From the IMG/VR virus record IMGVR_UViG_3300028025_003168, positions 1 to 39,102 of that record: 39,102 nt of DNA. One strand, 5' to 3'. The notes under the pieces are model-generated. The model did no database searches, was not told the DNA's origin, and saw only the letters and a program-made list of their open reading frames with translations. Positions 5,421-9,469 of this stretch are shown piece after piece (positions within the stretch are counted from its first letter, which is position 1; the number at the start of each line of letters is the position of its first letter). This stretch comes from a virus. Both the position numbers and the translations under genes were made by a program.

Positions 5421-5516
5421 TTATCGGCTCATTTCCATTAGGATAATCGGGAACCAGTACCCAGCGAAGGCAATGGCGAGAGCAATCGCTCCCCAGATGA
5501 AGGTGTGAGAATACAT
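5421..5516 (-). CDS. 31-aa single-span membrane microprotein
   Basis: MYSHTFIWGAIALAIAFAGY continues WFPIILMEMSR: essentially one membrane helix. The start follows ACGAAAGGAAAACT. First gene of a two-gene membrane-peptide unit. Confidence 0.6.
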   Translation of the reverse strand: MYSHTFIWGAIALAIAFAGYWFPIILMEMSR

Positions 5517-5537
5517 AGTTTTCCTTTCGTTGATTTG

Positions 5538-5561
5538 AGTATAGCGTGACCCACCGACACT
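5538..5561 (-). promoter_or_regulatory. shared-motif promoter (copy 12)
   Basis: Spacer GTGTCGGTGGGTCACGC, -10 TATACT; leader of about 20 nt with AAAGGA. Confidence 0.7.
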
Positions 5562-5730
5562 AGTCGGCTATTGGGAAGATGTCCAGAATCGGGAAGGCAG
5601 TTTCCAATTCGTCACAGACAATAGCGTCGTGGCACTGTTGGCAGACAGCCACAAATTCCAATTCGGCAATGTCGGTGTCGTACTGAAGTACCTCAAGAGC
5701 GAGACGGTGGTCGCAGATTTCACATTCCAT
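5560..5730 (-). CDS. 56-aa zinc-ribbon-like microprotein, MEC family
   Basis: MECEICDHRLALEVLQYDTD..., with C-x2-C at residues 3-6 and C-x2-C (CQQC) near residue 30: a four-cysteine zinc ribbon. Paralogue of 6390-6536 and 7876-8016 by its MEC-x2-C start and spacing. The start at 5730 follows AAAGGAAAACTAAA. The stop overlaps promoter copy 12. Confidence 0.75.
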   Translation of the reverse strand: MECEICDHRLALEVLQYDTDIAELEFVAVCQQCHDAIVCDELETAFPILDIFPIAD

Positions 5731-5756
5731 TTTAGTTTTCCTTTCGTTTGATTTGA

Positions 5757-5779
5757 TTCTAACAGCACCCACCGACACT
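5757..5779 (-). promoter_or_regulatory. shared-motif promoter (copy 13)
   Basis: Spacer GTGTCGGTGGGTGCTGT, -10 TAGAAT; overlaps the stop of the 36-aa gene. Confidence 0.7.
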
Positions 5780-5888
5780 AGTCGGTTTCGTCTGCCATCA
5801 GAGCGACCTGAAGACCGAGCAACTGCTCAACCGTCATAGTCTCAATGTCCTGTACACCCTCAGCGGTGATGATTTTCATAAATCCCAT
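5778..5888 (-). CDS. 36-aa phage microprotein
   Basis: MGFMKIITAEGVQDIETMTV..., ending LMADETD; a single amphipathic helix is likely. A very good ribosome site (AAGGAGAG) precedes the ATG. Function unknown. Confidence 0.65.
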   Translation of the reverse strand: MGFMKIITAEGVQDIETMTVEQLLGLQVALMADETD

Positions 5889-5915
5889 TTGGACTCTCCT
5901 TTCTTCGTTACCCTC

Positions 5916-5939
5916 ACTCTAGCAGTACCCACCGACATT
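5916..5939 (-). promoter_or_regulatory. shared-motif promoter (copy 14)
   Basis: Spacer ATGTCGGTGGGTACTGC, -10 TAGAGT. A CGGCGTGTCG repeat lies just upstream (5948-5961). Confidence 0.7.
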
Positions 5940-5947
5940 CAAGGGTG

Positions 5948-5961
5948 CGACACGCCGATTA
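5948..5961. repeat. CGACACGCCGATAA-type repeat 2
   Basis: CGACACGCCGATTA next to promoter copy 14, with an A/T-rich run beside it. Confidence 0.6.
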
Positions 5962-5984
5962 CGTAAAAAATTTTTGGGAGTAAT

Positions 5985-6014
5985 TTATCCACATACGTAA
6001 AGAAGTTATCCACA
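5985..6014 (+). promoter_or_regulatory. two DnaA boxes
   Basis: Exact TTATCCACA at 5985-5993 and 6006-6014, 21 bp apart (two helical turns). Confidence 0.7.
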
Positions 6015-6015
6015 G

Positions 6016-6035
6016 GCGGGGCGCCGATTTTTTCG
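6016..6035. repeat. GGCGCC palindrome unit j
   Basis: GGCGGGGCGCCG then a GCCGA/TCGGC mini-hairpin with a T5 loop. Directly follows a DnaA box. Confidence 0.4.
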
Positions 6036-6047
6036 GCATTGTCAAAC

Positions 6048-6060
6048 CGACACGCCATAT
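6048..6060. repeat. CGACACGCCGATAA-type repeat 3 (degenerate)
   Basis: CGACACGCCATAT, preceded by TGTCAAAC. Confidence 0.5.
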
Positions 6061-6078
6061 ATGTCAAAATTGGAATAT

Positions 6079-6094
6079 CTTCGGGATCCCGAAG
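6079..6094 (-). terminator. perfect palindrome CTTCGGGATCCCGAAG
   Basis: 16-bp perfect palindrome about 10 nt after the stop of the 45-aa gene; candidate transcription end. No T tract follows. Confidence 0.4.
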
Positions 6095-6104
6095 GGTAGT
6101 TTAC

Positions 6105-6242
6105 CTATGAGGCAAACTCACCCTCAAGACGCATAAGGTAGAAACGCTCAGAGATGAGACAAGGCTTGCAAATAAGCCACTCGCTCTCAGCGGATACGAA
6201 CACAGTCTCTACAGACTTTTCGCAAACTTCACAGATTTTCAT
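6105..6242 (-). CDS. 45-aa zinc-ribbon-like microprotein
   Basis: MKICEVCEKSVETVFVSAES..., with C-x2-C at 4-7 and C-x2-C (CKPC) near residue 25, then a helix ending LRL-type (FYLMRLEGEFAS). Its ribosome site AAAGGAAAACT lies inside the 3' end of the 33-aa gene, so the two are coupled. Confidence 0.7.
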   Translation of the reverse strand: MKICEVCEKSVETVFVSAESEWLICKPCLISERFYLMRLEGEFAS

Positions 6243-6244
6243 AT

Positions 6245-6346
6245 TTAGTTTTCCTTTCTTTGTTCACACTTTTGAGTGTGGTTAGTGTACTCCCACGGAG
6301 TCCAAATGTAGGACAATCCGCAGTATGTGCATTTGTGATATTTCAT
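6245..6346 (-). CDS. 33-aa zinc-finger-like microprotein
   Basis: MKYHKCTYCGLSYIWTPWEY..., ending HTQKCEQRKEN. C-x2-C and H-x3-C fit one classical zinc finger. The start follows AAAGGCAAACTA. First gene of a two-gene zinc unit. Confidence 0.65.
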   Translation of the reverse strand: MKYHKCTYCGLSYIWTPWEYTNHTQKCEQRKEN

Positions 6347-6366
6347 TAGTTTGCCTTTCTTGATTT

Positions 6367-6391
6367 GATTCTAGCACTACCCACCGACATT
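6367..6391 (-). promoter_or_regulatory. shared-motif promoter (copy 15)
   Basis: Spacer ATGTCGGTGGGTAGTGC, -10 TAGAAT; overlaps the stop of the 48-aa gene. Confidence 0.7.
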
Positions 6392-6536
6392 AGACGAGGG
6401 CGGTATCCAATTCTGCTACGACATAGTGACCAACAAGGCTAGCCTCGCAACGGTCACACACTACAGTCTCAACAGAGTTCATGAACAGCATGACGGCTAC
6501 AGTAGCCTCATAGTATTCGCAGAATGTACATTCCAT
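6390..6536 (-). CDS. 48-aa zinc-ribbon-like microprotein, MEC family
   Basis: MECTFCEYYEATVAVMLFMN..., with C-x2-C at 3-6 and CDRC near residue 27. Paralogue of the 56-aa protein at 5560. The start at 6536 follows AAAGGAAAACTAAA. The frame stays open upstream and contains two copies of an MSLANK-encoding leader; those upstream starts lack a good ribosome site. Confidence 0.75.
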   Translation of the reverse strand: MECTFCEYYEATVAVMLFMNSVETVVCDRCEASLVGHYVVAELDTALV

Positions 6537-6628
6537 TTTAGTTTTCCTTTCTTTAGGGGATTTATTTGCTAGGCTCATACGGTTTCCCGTCTTATTTGCT
6601 AGGCTCACTCCCTTGTGCTTACAAAGTA

Positions 6629-6652
6629 AGACTATCAGTACCCACCGACATT
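6629..6652 (-). promoter_or_regulatory. shared-motif promoter (copy 16)
   Basis: Spacer ATGTCGGTGGGTACTGA, -10 TAGTCT; leader of about 85 nt containing the duplicated GAGCCTAGCAAATAA. Confidence 0.6.
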
Positions 6653-6667
6653 GGAACGCAAATATGC

Positions 6668-6752
6668 CCTATTTTCTAGGGGTTTTACCCTATTCTTAAG
6701 TAAACATAAGTATAAAATCTATCCACAGAGTTATCCACAGGGGGCGCCGCCC
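6668..6752. repeat. long direct repeat, copy A
   Basis: About 85 bp nearly identical to 7745-7830: a TTTTACCCTATTCTTAAG block, two DnaA-type boxes and GGCGCC. Non-coding. Confidence 0.85.
6719..6739 (+). promoter_or_regulatory. two DnaA boxes
   Basis: CTATCCACA (one mismatch) at 6719-6727 and exact TTATCCACA at 6731-6739. Confidence 0.65.
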
Positions 6753-6755
6753 CCC
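6740..6755. repeat. GGCGCC palindrome unit k
   Basis: GGGGGCGCCGCCCCCC: strong GC stem directly after a DnaA box and near the stop of the endonuclease gene. Confidence 0.45.
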
Positions 6756-6777
6756 TCCGACATTTGTCAAATCCTGG

Positions 6778-7137
6778 CTAGGCGTTTCGCAAATATTCCA
6801 TTGCCCTAGCGATACGGTCTAGGTCGTCTTGGAACACACCCAAGCCACGGTTACAGTTGTGGCAGATGTGTCCACGGAAAGCACCTGTACCGTGGTCGTG
6901 GTCTACTACCCACACAGAGGCGTTGCCACCTGTTCCCTTTAGTTCATCTTCTGACTTTAGGCAGATAGGGCAGGTGTGTCCCTGTTCGGGGTAGCCAAAC
7001 TCTTTACGCAGAGCACGACGCTCACTAGACAACTTGCGACCACAGTCACGGCACTCAGGTCGTAGGTACTTGCCACCAGAGGCAGGGGAGAACGAAGCGT
7101 GAGGGAGTGACTCTTGGCACTTGGAGCAGGTTTTCAT
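6778..7137 (-). CDS. recombination endonuclease VII-like HNH nuclease
   Basis: 119 aa. The N-terminal zinc ribbon has C-x2-C at 4-7 and a second C-x2-C (CRDC) near 29. The nuclease core has CPIC, then [20 protein letters not shown], which is the hallmark of the endonuclease VII (HNH, beta-beta-alpha-metal) family. Such enzymes resolve branched DNA or act as phage homing-type nucleases. The ATG lies 6 nt after TAAAGT of a degenerate promoter (7143-7167), so it is probably leaderless. Confidence 0.9.
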   Translation of the reverse strand: MKTCSKCQESLPHASFSPASGGKYLRPECRDCGRKLSSERRALRKEFGYPEQGHTCPICLKSEDELKGTGGNASVWVVDHDHGTGAFRGHICHNCNRGLGVFQDDLDRIARAMEYLRNA

Positions 7138-7142
7138 AGTTT

Positions 7143-7167
7143 CACTTTACTGTAGGGGTCTGACATT
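7143..7167 (-). promoter_or_regulatory. shared-motif promoter (copy 17, degenerate), leaderless
   Basis: Spacer ATGTCAGACCCCTACAG, -10 TAAAGT, 6 nt (GAAACT), ATG at 7137. Confidence 0.5.
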
Positions 7168-7175
7168 CTGCTAGG

Positions 7176-7189
7176 CGACACGCCGATAA
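7176..7189. repeat. CGACACGCCGATAA repeat 4
   Basis: Exact copy, upstream of promoter copy 17, beside a T-rich run. Confidence 0.65.
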
Positions 7190-7230
7190 ATCATAAAAAA
7201 GTTTGAGGCATTTTTTTGGATCTACGTAAT

Positions 7231-7249
7231 TGTGCATAAGTTATCCACA
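7231..7249. promoter_or_regulatory. inverted pair of DnaA boxes
   Basis: TGTGCATAA (reverse box, 7231-7239) and TTATCCACA (7241-7249), back to back. Confidence 0.7.
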
Positions 7250-7250
7250 G

Positions 7251-7269
7251 GCGGCGCCGATTTTTTCGG
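7251..7269. repeat. GGCGCC palindrome unit l
   Basis: GCGGCGCCGATTTTTTCGG directly after the DnaA pair. Confidence 0.4.
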
Positions 7270-7280
7270 GTATGTCAAGC

Positions 7281-7294
7281 CGACACGCCGATAA
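7281..7294. repeat. CGACACGCCGATAA repeat 5
   Basis: Exact copy preceded by TGTCAAGC; followed by an A run. Confidence 0.65.
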
Positions 7295-7341
7295 ACTGAA
7301 AAAATCTTTATGGGAGATCTCACAGGGTAAGGACAAAGACT

Positions 7342-7542
7342 CTACAGAATCTCTATCTTGTTACCAAGTGAGACATAGGCGGTCTTTCCACCTACGAAGG
7401 TAATGAAGGCGGTATCGCCATTCAATCCCTTTACAGACTCAATCACACCAGTGTAGTGAAACACTGGTCCGAATGGTCGGGGCTTGTTGCTAAACGCAAC
7501 ACGCTTTCCGACTAGGGCTTTTACTTTTTGAGTGAAGGTCAT
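7342..7542 (-). CDS. 66-aa small SH3-like protein
   Basis: MTFTQKVKALVGKRVAFSNK..., then YTGVIESVKGLNGD and FVGGKTAYVSLG. Alternating strands with G-x-I-x-S-x2-G-x-NG, then a GGK turn, match the 92-aa protein at 8481 (TGRIKSATGTNGS, FTNGKSAKLTL). A small beta-barrel is inferred. The start at 7542 follows GGAAGTG; an upstream in-frame start encodes an MSLARANK extension. Confidence 0.7.
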   Translation of the reverse strand: MTFTQKVKALVGKRVAFSNKPRPFGPVFHYTGVIESVKGLNGDTAFITFVGGKTAYVSLGNKIEIL

Positions 7543-7619
7543 ATTGACACTTCCTTTCTTTTTAGTGAGAGTCTTATTTGCTCTTGCGAGGCTCATACTC
7601 TCTGTTTGTTTATATTACT

Positions 7620-7648
7620 ATCTAATCACACATTTTTCGATTTGTCAA
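7620..7648 (-). promoter_or_regulatory. consensus-like sigma-70 promoter without the shared spacer
   Basis: -35 TTGACA (7643-7648), 17-nt spacer, -10 TTAGAT (7620-7625). The spacer lacks TGTCGGTGG, unlike the 24 other left-arm promoters. The -35 falls inside the end of the 21-aa frame. Confidence 0.6.
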
Positions 7649-7710
7649 GTCGACACGCCGTATATGTGAAAAAATCTTTTCACTTTTTTGGTGTTTCTTT
7701 CTTGATTCAT
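7645..7710 (-). CDS. possible 21-aa leaderless micropeptide
   Basis: MNQERNTKKVKRFFHIYGVS-T, basic. Supported only by the -10 TACACT placed 6 nt before its ATG. Its 3' end is shared with the CGACACGCC repeat and with the next promoter's -35, so it may be non-coding. Confidence 0.35.
   Translation of the reverse strand: MNQERNTKKVKRFFHIYGVST
7651..7664. repeat. CGACACGCCGATAA repeat 6 (degenerate)
   Basis: CGACACGCCGTATA; upstream of the promoter at 7620-7648. Confidence 0.5.
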
Positions 7711-7715
7711 ACCTT

Positions 7716-7740
7716 CAGTGTAACAGTACCCACTGACATT
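7716..7740 (-). promoter_or_regulatory. shared-motif promoter (copy 18)
   Basis: Spacer ATGTCAGTGGGTACTGT, -10 TACACT, 6 nt, ATG at 7710. Confidence 0.65.
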
Positions 7741-7744
7741 ATGA

Positions 7745-7830
7745 CCTATTTTTATAGGGGTTTTACCCTATTCTTAAGTAAACACAAGTATAAAATCTAT
7801 CCACAGAGTTATCCACAGGCGGCGCCGCCC
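7745..7830. repeat. long direct repeat, copy B
   Basis: Second copy of the 6668-6752 block, with a few substitutions and one inserted base. Confidence 0.85.
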
Positions 7831-7849
7831 TGTGCATAAGTTATCCACA
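7798..7849. promoter_or_regulatory. cluster of four DnaA boxes around GGCGCC
   Basis: CTATCCACA 7798-7806, TTATCCACA 7809-7817, TGTGCATAA (reverse) 7831-7839, TTATCCACA 7841-7849. Confidence 0.7.
7818..7829. repeat. GGCGCC palindrome unit m
   Basis: Perfect 12-bp palindrome GGCGGCGCCGCC between DnaA boxes. Confidence 0.5.
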
Positions 7850-7875
7850 GTTTGATGATCTCGGCGGTACTGTGG

Positions 7876-8016
7876 TTAGCCTCTCACATCTGCCTCTGCC
7901 ATCACTAACCAAGACTCACCAAGAGCCTCAGAGCAATTAGCACAGACAGAGAATTGGTATGCACCATCGCTAACCAATTCGGTAGCCAGACGGTAGTCAC
8001 AAAGTTCGCATTCCAT
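7876..8016 (-). CDS. 46-aa zinc-ribbon-like microprotein, MEC family
   Basis: MECELCDYRLATELVSDGAY..., with C-x2-C at 3-6 and CANC near residue 25. Paralogue of 5560 and 6390. The ATG overlaps the stop of the 48-aa membrane gene (TAATG), so the pair is translationally coupled. Confidence 0.7.
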   Translation of the reverse strand: MECELCDYRLATELVSDGAYQFSVCANCSEALGESWLVMAEADVRG

Positions 8017-8162
8017 TACTTAGCACCTTTCTTGTTGTAGTAGATACCAACAGCGACCATAGCCATAAGGCACAGGAACACAAACCCACAAAGGCTACTA
8101 CCAATAACCAGAGTCATCTGGTTCAGGTATTCGATTCGTTCATCTGACATTTTGTTATCCAT
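8016..8162 (-). CDS. 48-aa single-span membrane microprotein
   Basis: MDNKMSDERIEYLNQMTLVI followed by a membrane span (GSSLCGFVFLCLMAMVAVGI) and YYNKKGAK, so the C terminus is probably cytoplasmic. The alternative start at 8150 would give MSDERIEY. No strong ribosome site distinguishes them. Confidence 0.65.
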   Translation of the reverse strand: MDNKMSDERIEYLNQMTLVIGSSLCGFVFLCLMAMVAVGIYYNKKGAK

Positions 8163-8182
8163 TCTTTTTGTTTGTTAGTTAC

Positions 8183-8206
8183 AGTATGACACTAGCCACC
8201 GACATT
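8183..8206 (-). promoter_or_regulatory. shared-motif promoter (copy 19)
   Basis: Spacer ATGTCGGTGGCTAGTGT, -10 CATACT; overlaps the stop of the 38-aa gene. Confidence 0.65.
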
Positions 8207-8321
8207 AGAACAAACGGTTAGGCTTGTTCTTTCCCTTGACCGTGATAACGATGAAGACGATGCTACCTACGATTACGAAGAGCGAGGTGATTACTGTTGC
8301 AATTGCTGTGATGTTTTCCAT
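8205..8321 (-). CDS. 38-aa single-span membrane microprotein, copy 1
   Basis: MENITAIATVITSLFVIVGS... then IVFIVITVKGKNKPNRLF. One membrane helix and a basic KNKPN tail. Same length and pattern as 8812-8928. The ATG is 6 nt after the -10 TTAGAT. Confidence 0.7.
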   Translation of the reverse strand: MENITAIATVITSLFVIVGSIVFIVITVKGKNKPNRLF

Positions 8322-8327
8322 ACCTTT

Positions 8328-8351
8328 ATCTAATCAGTAGCCACTGACATT
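8328..8351 (-). promoter_or_regulatory. shared-motif promoter (copy 20), leaderless
   Basis: -35 TTGCAA, spacer ATGTCAGTGGCTACTGA, -10 TTAGAT, 6 nt, ATG at 8321. Confidence 0.7.
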
Positions 8352-8358
8352 TGCAACG

Positions 8359-8372
8359 CGACACGCCGATAA
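8359..8372. repeat. CGACACGCCGATAA repeat 7
   Basis: Exact copy just upstream of the -35 of promoter copy 20. Confidence 0.65.
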
Positions 8373-8384
8373 GCGTAAAAATAC

Positions 8385-8414
8385 TTATCCACATATTAGT
8401 CAAAGTTATCCACA
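8385..8414 (+). promoter_or_regulatory. two DnaA boxes
   Basis: Exact TTATCCACA at 8385-8393 and 8406-8414, again 21 bp apart. Confidence 0.7.
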
Positions 8415-8432
8415 GGCGGCGCCGATTTTTTG
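8415..8432. repeat. GGCGCC palindrome unit n
   Basis: GGCGGCGCCGATTTTTTG following a DnaA box. Confidence 0.4.
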
Positions 8433-8446
8433 GGGGTATGTCAAAC

Positions 8447-8460
8447 CGACACGCCGATAA
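8447..8460. repeat. CGACACGCCGATAA repeat 8
   Basis: Exact copy preceded by TGTCAAAC, close to the stop of the 92-aa gene. Confidence 0.65.
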
Positions 8461-8480
8461 GTGGGATCTCCACCTATAGG

Positions 8481-8759
8481 CTAGTCAGTGAACTCACTCA
8501 GTACCATTTCATCGGATACCGATTCGGCAACCTCTAGTACTGACTGTAGTGTAAGTTTGGCAGACTTGCCATTGGTGAATGTTACTACACACTCACTACC
8601 GTTAGTACCAGTAGCAGACTTGATTCTACCAGTAGACACAATCAACTCAGGGTAGCGTGAACGCCAATCCCTAGTACGGATAGTTACCAACTTACCAATG
8701 TTGTTGTTAGCAATCATTAGAGGAGTAGTAGTAGCAATTCCAATTTGTATCTTTTTCAT
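8481..8759 (-). CDS. 92-aa small SH3-like protein
   Basis: MKKIQIGIATTTPLMIANNN..., then GKLVTIRTRDW, STGRIKSATGTNGS, VTFTNGKSAKLTL, and an acidic tail. The barrel part matches the 66-aa protein at 7342. The start follows AGGAAATATAGAAA, in a leader nearly identical to that of the 28-aa gene at 9113. Confidence 0.75.
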   Translation of the reverse strand: MKKIQIGIATTTPLMIANNNIGKLVTIRTRDWRSRYPELIVSTGRIKSATGTNGSECVVTFTNGKSAKLTLQSVLEVAESVSDEMVLSEFTD

Positions 8760-8789
8760 TTTCTATATTTCCTATTCTTTATTACTTAG

Positions 8790-8813
8790 AGTGTATCAGG
8801 GGGTACTGACATT
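8790..8813 (-). promoter_or_regulatory. shared-motif promoter (copy 21)
   Basis: Spacer ATGTCAGTACCCCCTGA (GGTGG lost), -10 TACACT; overlaps the stop of the 38-aa gene copy 2. Confidence 0.6.
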
Positions 8814-8928
8814 AGAACAAGCCATTAGGCTTGTTGTTGTCTTTGACCGTGATGATGATGAAGATTACTCCACCAACGATTACGAATACTGAGGTAGCGA
8901 TTGATGCGATTGCGATTACTGTTTCCAT
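8812..8928 (-). CDS. 38-aa single-span membrane microprotein, copy 2
   Basis: METVIAIASIATSVFVIVGG... then VIFIIITVKDNNKPNGLF. Aligns without gaps with the 38-aa protein at 8205, and the flanking DNA is also similar, so the whole unit was duplicated. The ATG is 6 nt after TTAGAT. Confidence 0.7.
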   Translation of the reverse strand: METVIAIASIATSVFVIVGGVIFIIITVKDNNKPNGLF

Positions 8929-8934
8929 ATCTAT

Positions 8935-8958
8935 ATCTAATCAGCAACCACTGACATT
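8935..8958 (-). promoter_or_regulatory. shared-motif promoter (copy 22), leaderless
   Basis: -35 TTGTAA, spacer ATGTCAGTGGTTGCTGA, -10 TTAGAT, 6 nt, ATG at 8928. Confidence 0.7.
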
Positions 8959-8965
8959 TACAAAC

Positions 8966-8979
8966 CGACACGCCGATAA
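8966..8979. repeat. CGACACGCCGATAA repeat 9
   Basis: Exact copy just upstream of the -35 of promoter copy 22. Confidence 0.65.
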
Positions 8980-9030
8980 ACGCAAAAGTTTTTTGGGGAA
9001 ATTTTGGATCTTCTTATAAGCCATACAGGG

Positions 9031-9081
9031 TGTGTATAAGTTATCCACAGGCGGCGCCAAATTGTGGATAAGTTGTCCACA
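9031..9081. promoter_or_regulatory. cluster of four DnaA boxes around GGCGCC
   Basis: TGTGTATAA (reverse) 9031-9039, TTATCCACA 9041-9049, TGTGGATAA (reverse, exact) 9063-9071, TTGTCCACA (one mismatch) 9073-9081: two back-to-back inverted pairs. Confidence 0.7.
9050..9058. repeat. GGCGCC palindrome unit o
   Basis: GGCGGCGCC between the two inverted DnaA-box pairs; the rightmost copy seen. Confidence 0.4.
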
Positions 9082-9094
9082 GGTTTGGGGATCT

Positions 9095-9137
9095 CTGCTA
9101 CTGGCAGACTGGTTAGCGACCTGACCACCAGTAGCAG
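9095..9137 (-). terminator. stem-loop overlapping the end of the 28-aa gene
   Basis: Ten-base perfect arms CTGCTACTGG (9095-9104) and CCAGTAGCAG (9128-9137). One arm is coding, the other just after the stop. Possible transcription end. Confidence 0.4.
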
Positions 9138-9199
9138 AATGCAATGTATGCAAATGGAGCCATTGACAGTACTGCGAGAATGATTACTACGATTTCCAT
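9113..9199 (-). CDS. 28-aa single-span membrane micropeptide
   Basis: MEIVVIILAVLSMAPFAYIA then FCYWWSGR: one hydrophobic helix with an aromatic, basic end. The start follows AGGAAATAGAAAA. Confidence 0.55.
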   Translation of the reverse strand: MEIVVIILAVLSMAPFAYIAFCYWWSGR

Positions 9200-9231
9200 T
9201 TTTCTATTTCCTATTCTTTGTTGTTAGTTAG

Positions 9232-9255
9232 AGTGTATCAGTAGTGACTGACACT
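9232..9255 (-). promoter_or_regulatory. shared-motif promoter (copy 23)
   Basis: Spacer GTGTCAGTCACTACTGA, -10 TACACT; leader of about 25 nt with AGGAAA. Confidence 0.6.
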
Positions 9256-9259
9256 TAGG

Positions 9260-9376
9260 TTAGGCAATGCCAGTGATAAGGTGAGCAAGTGCTGAACGGA
9301 AAGTCTTGTGACCAACCTTAGTGGAAGTTCCAACCTTGACCCAGTAGTAGCCTTCTGACTTTGTGATTCCGAACAT
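9260..9376 (-). CDS. 38-aa basic phage microprotein
   Basis: MFGITKSEGYYWVKVGTSTK..., then FRSALAHLITGIA. Beta-rich first half, short helix at the end. Weak ribosome site (GAGAAAC). Leader of about 40 nt from promoter copy 24. Function unknown. Confidence 0.6.
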   Translation of the reverse strand: MFGITKSEGYYWVKVGTSTKVGHKTFRSALAHLITGIA

Positions 9377-9423
9377 TTTGTTTCTCTTTTCTTTGTTGTT
9401 GTTTGTGTTTCTCTCTATGTATA

Positions 9424-9448
9424 TATCTAATCAGTAGCCACCGACATT
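9424..9448 (-). promoter_or_regulatory. shared-motif promoter (copy 24)
   Basis: -35 TTGCTA, spacer ATGTCGGTGGCTACTGA, -10 TTAGAT. Rightmost copy seen. Confidence 0.7.
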
Positions 9449-9455
9449 AGCAATG

Positions 9456-9469
9456 CGACACGCCGATAA
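9456..9469. repeat. CGACACGCCGATAA repeat 10
   Basis: Exact copy upstream of promoter copy 24, followed by an A/T run. After this the repeat family stops. Confidence 0.65.

Noticed and set aside
7281-7330. TTGACA on the - strand beside the CGACACGCC repeats at 5278, 7281 and 8447
   Set aside because: No -10 at 16-18 nt downstream (the position is GGCGCC), so these are not called promoters.
7528-7839. + strand frame of 103 codons
   Set aside because: Runs through promoters, DnaA boxes and the long repeat; no start signal.
8941-9153. - strand frame of 70 codons
   Set aside because: Covers DnaA boxes, GGCGCC and the CGACACGCC repeat and lacks a start signal; replaced by the 28-aa frame at 9113.
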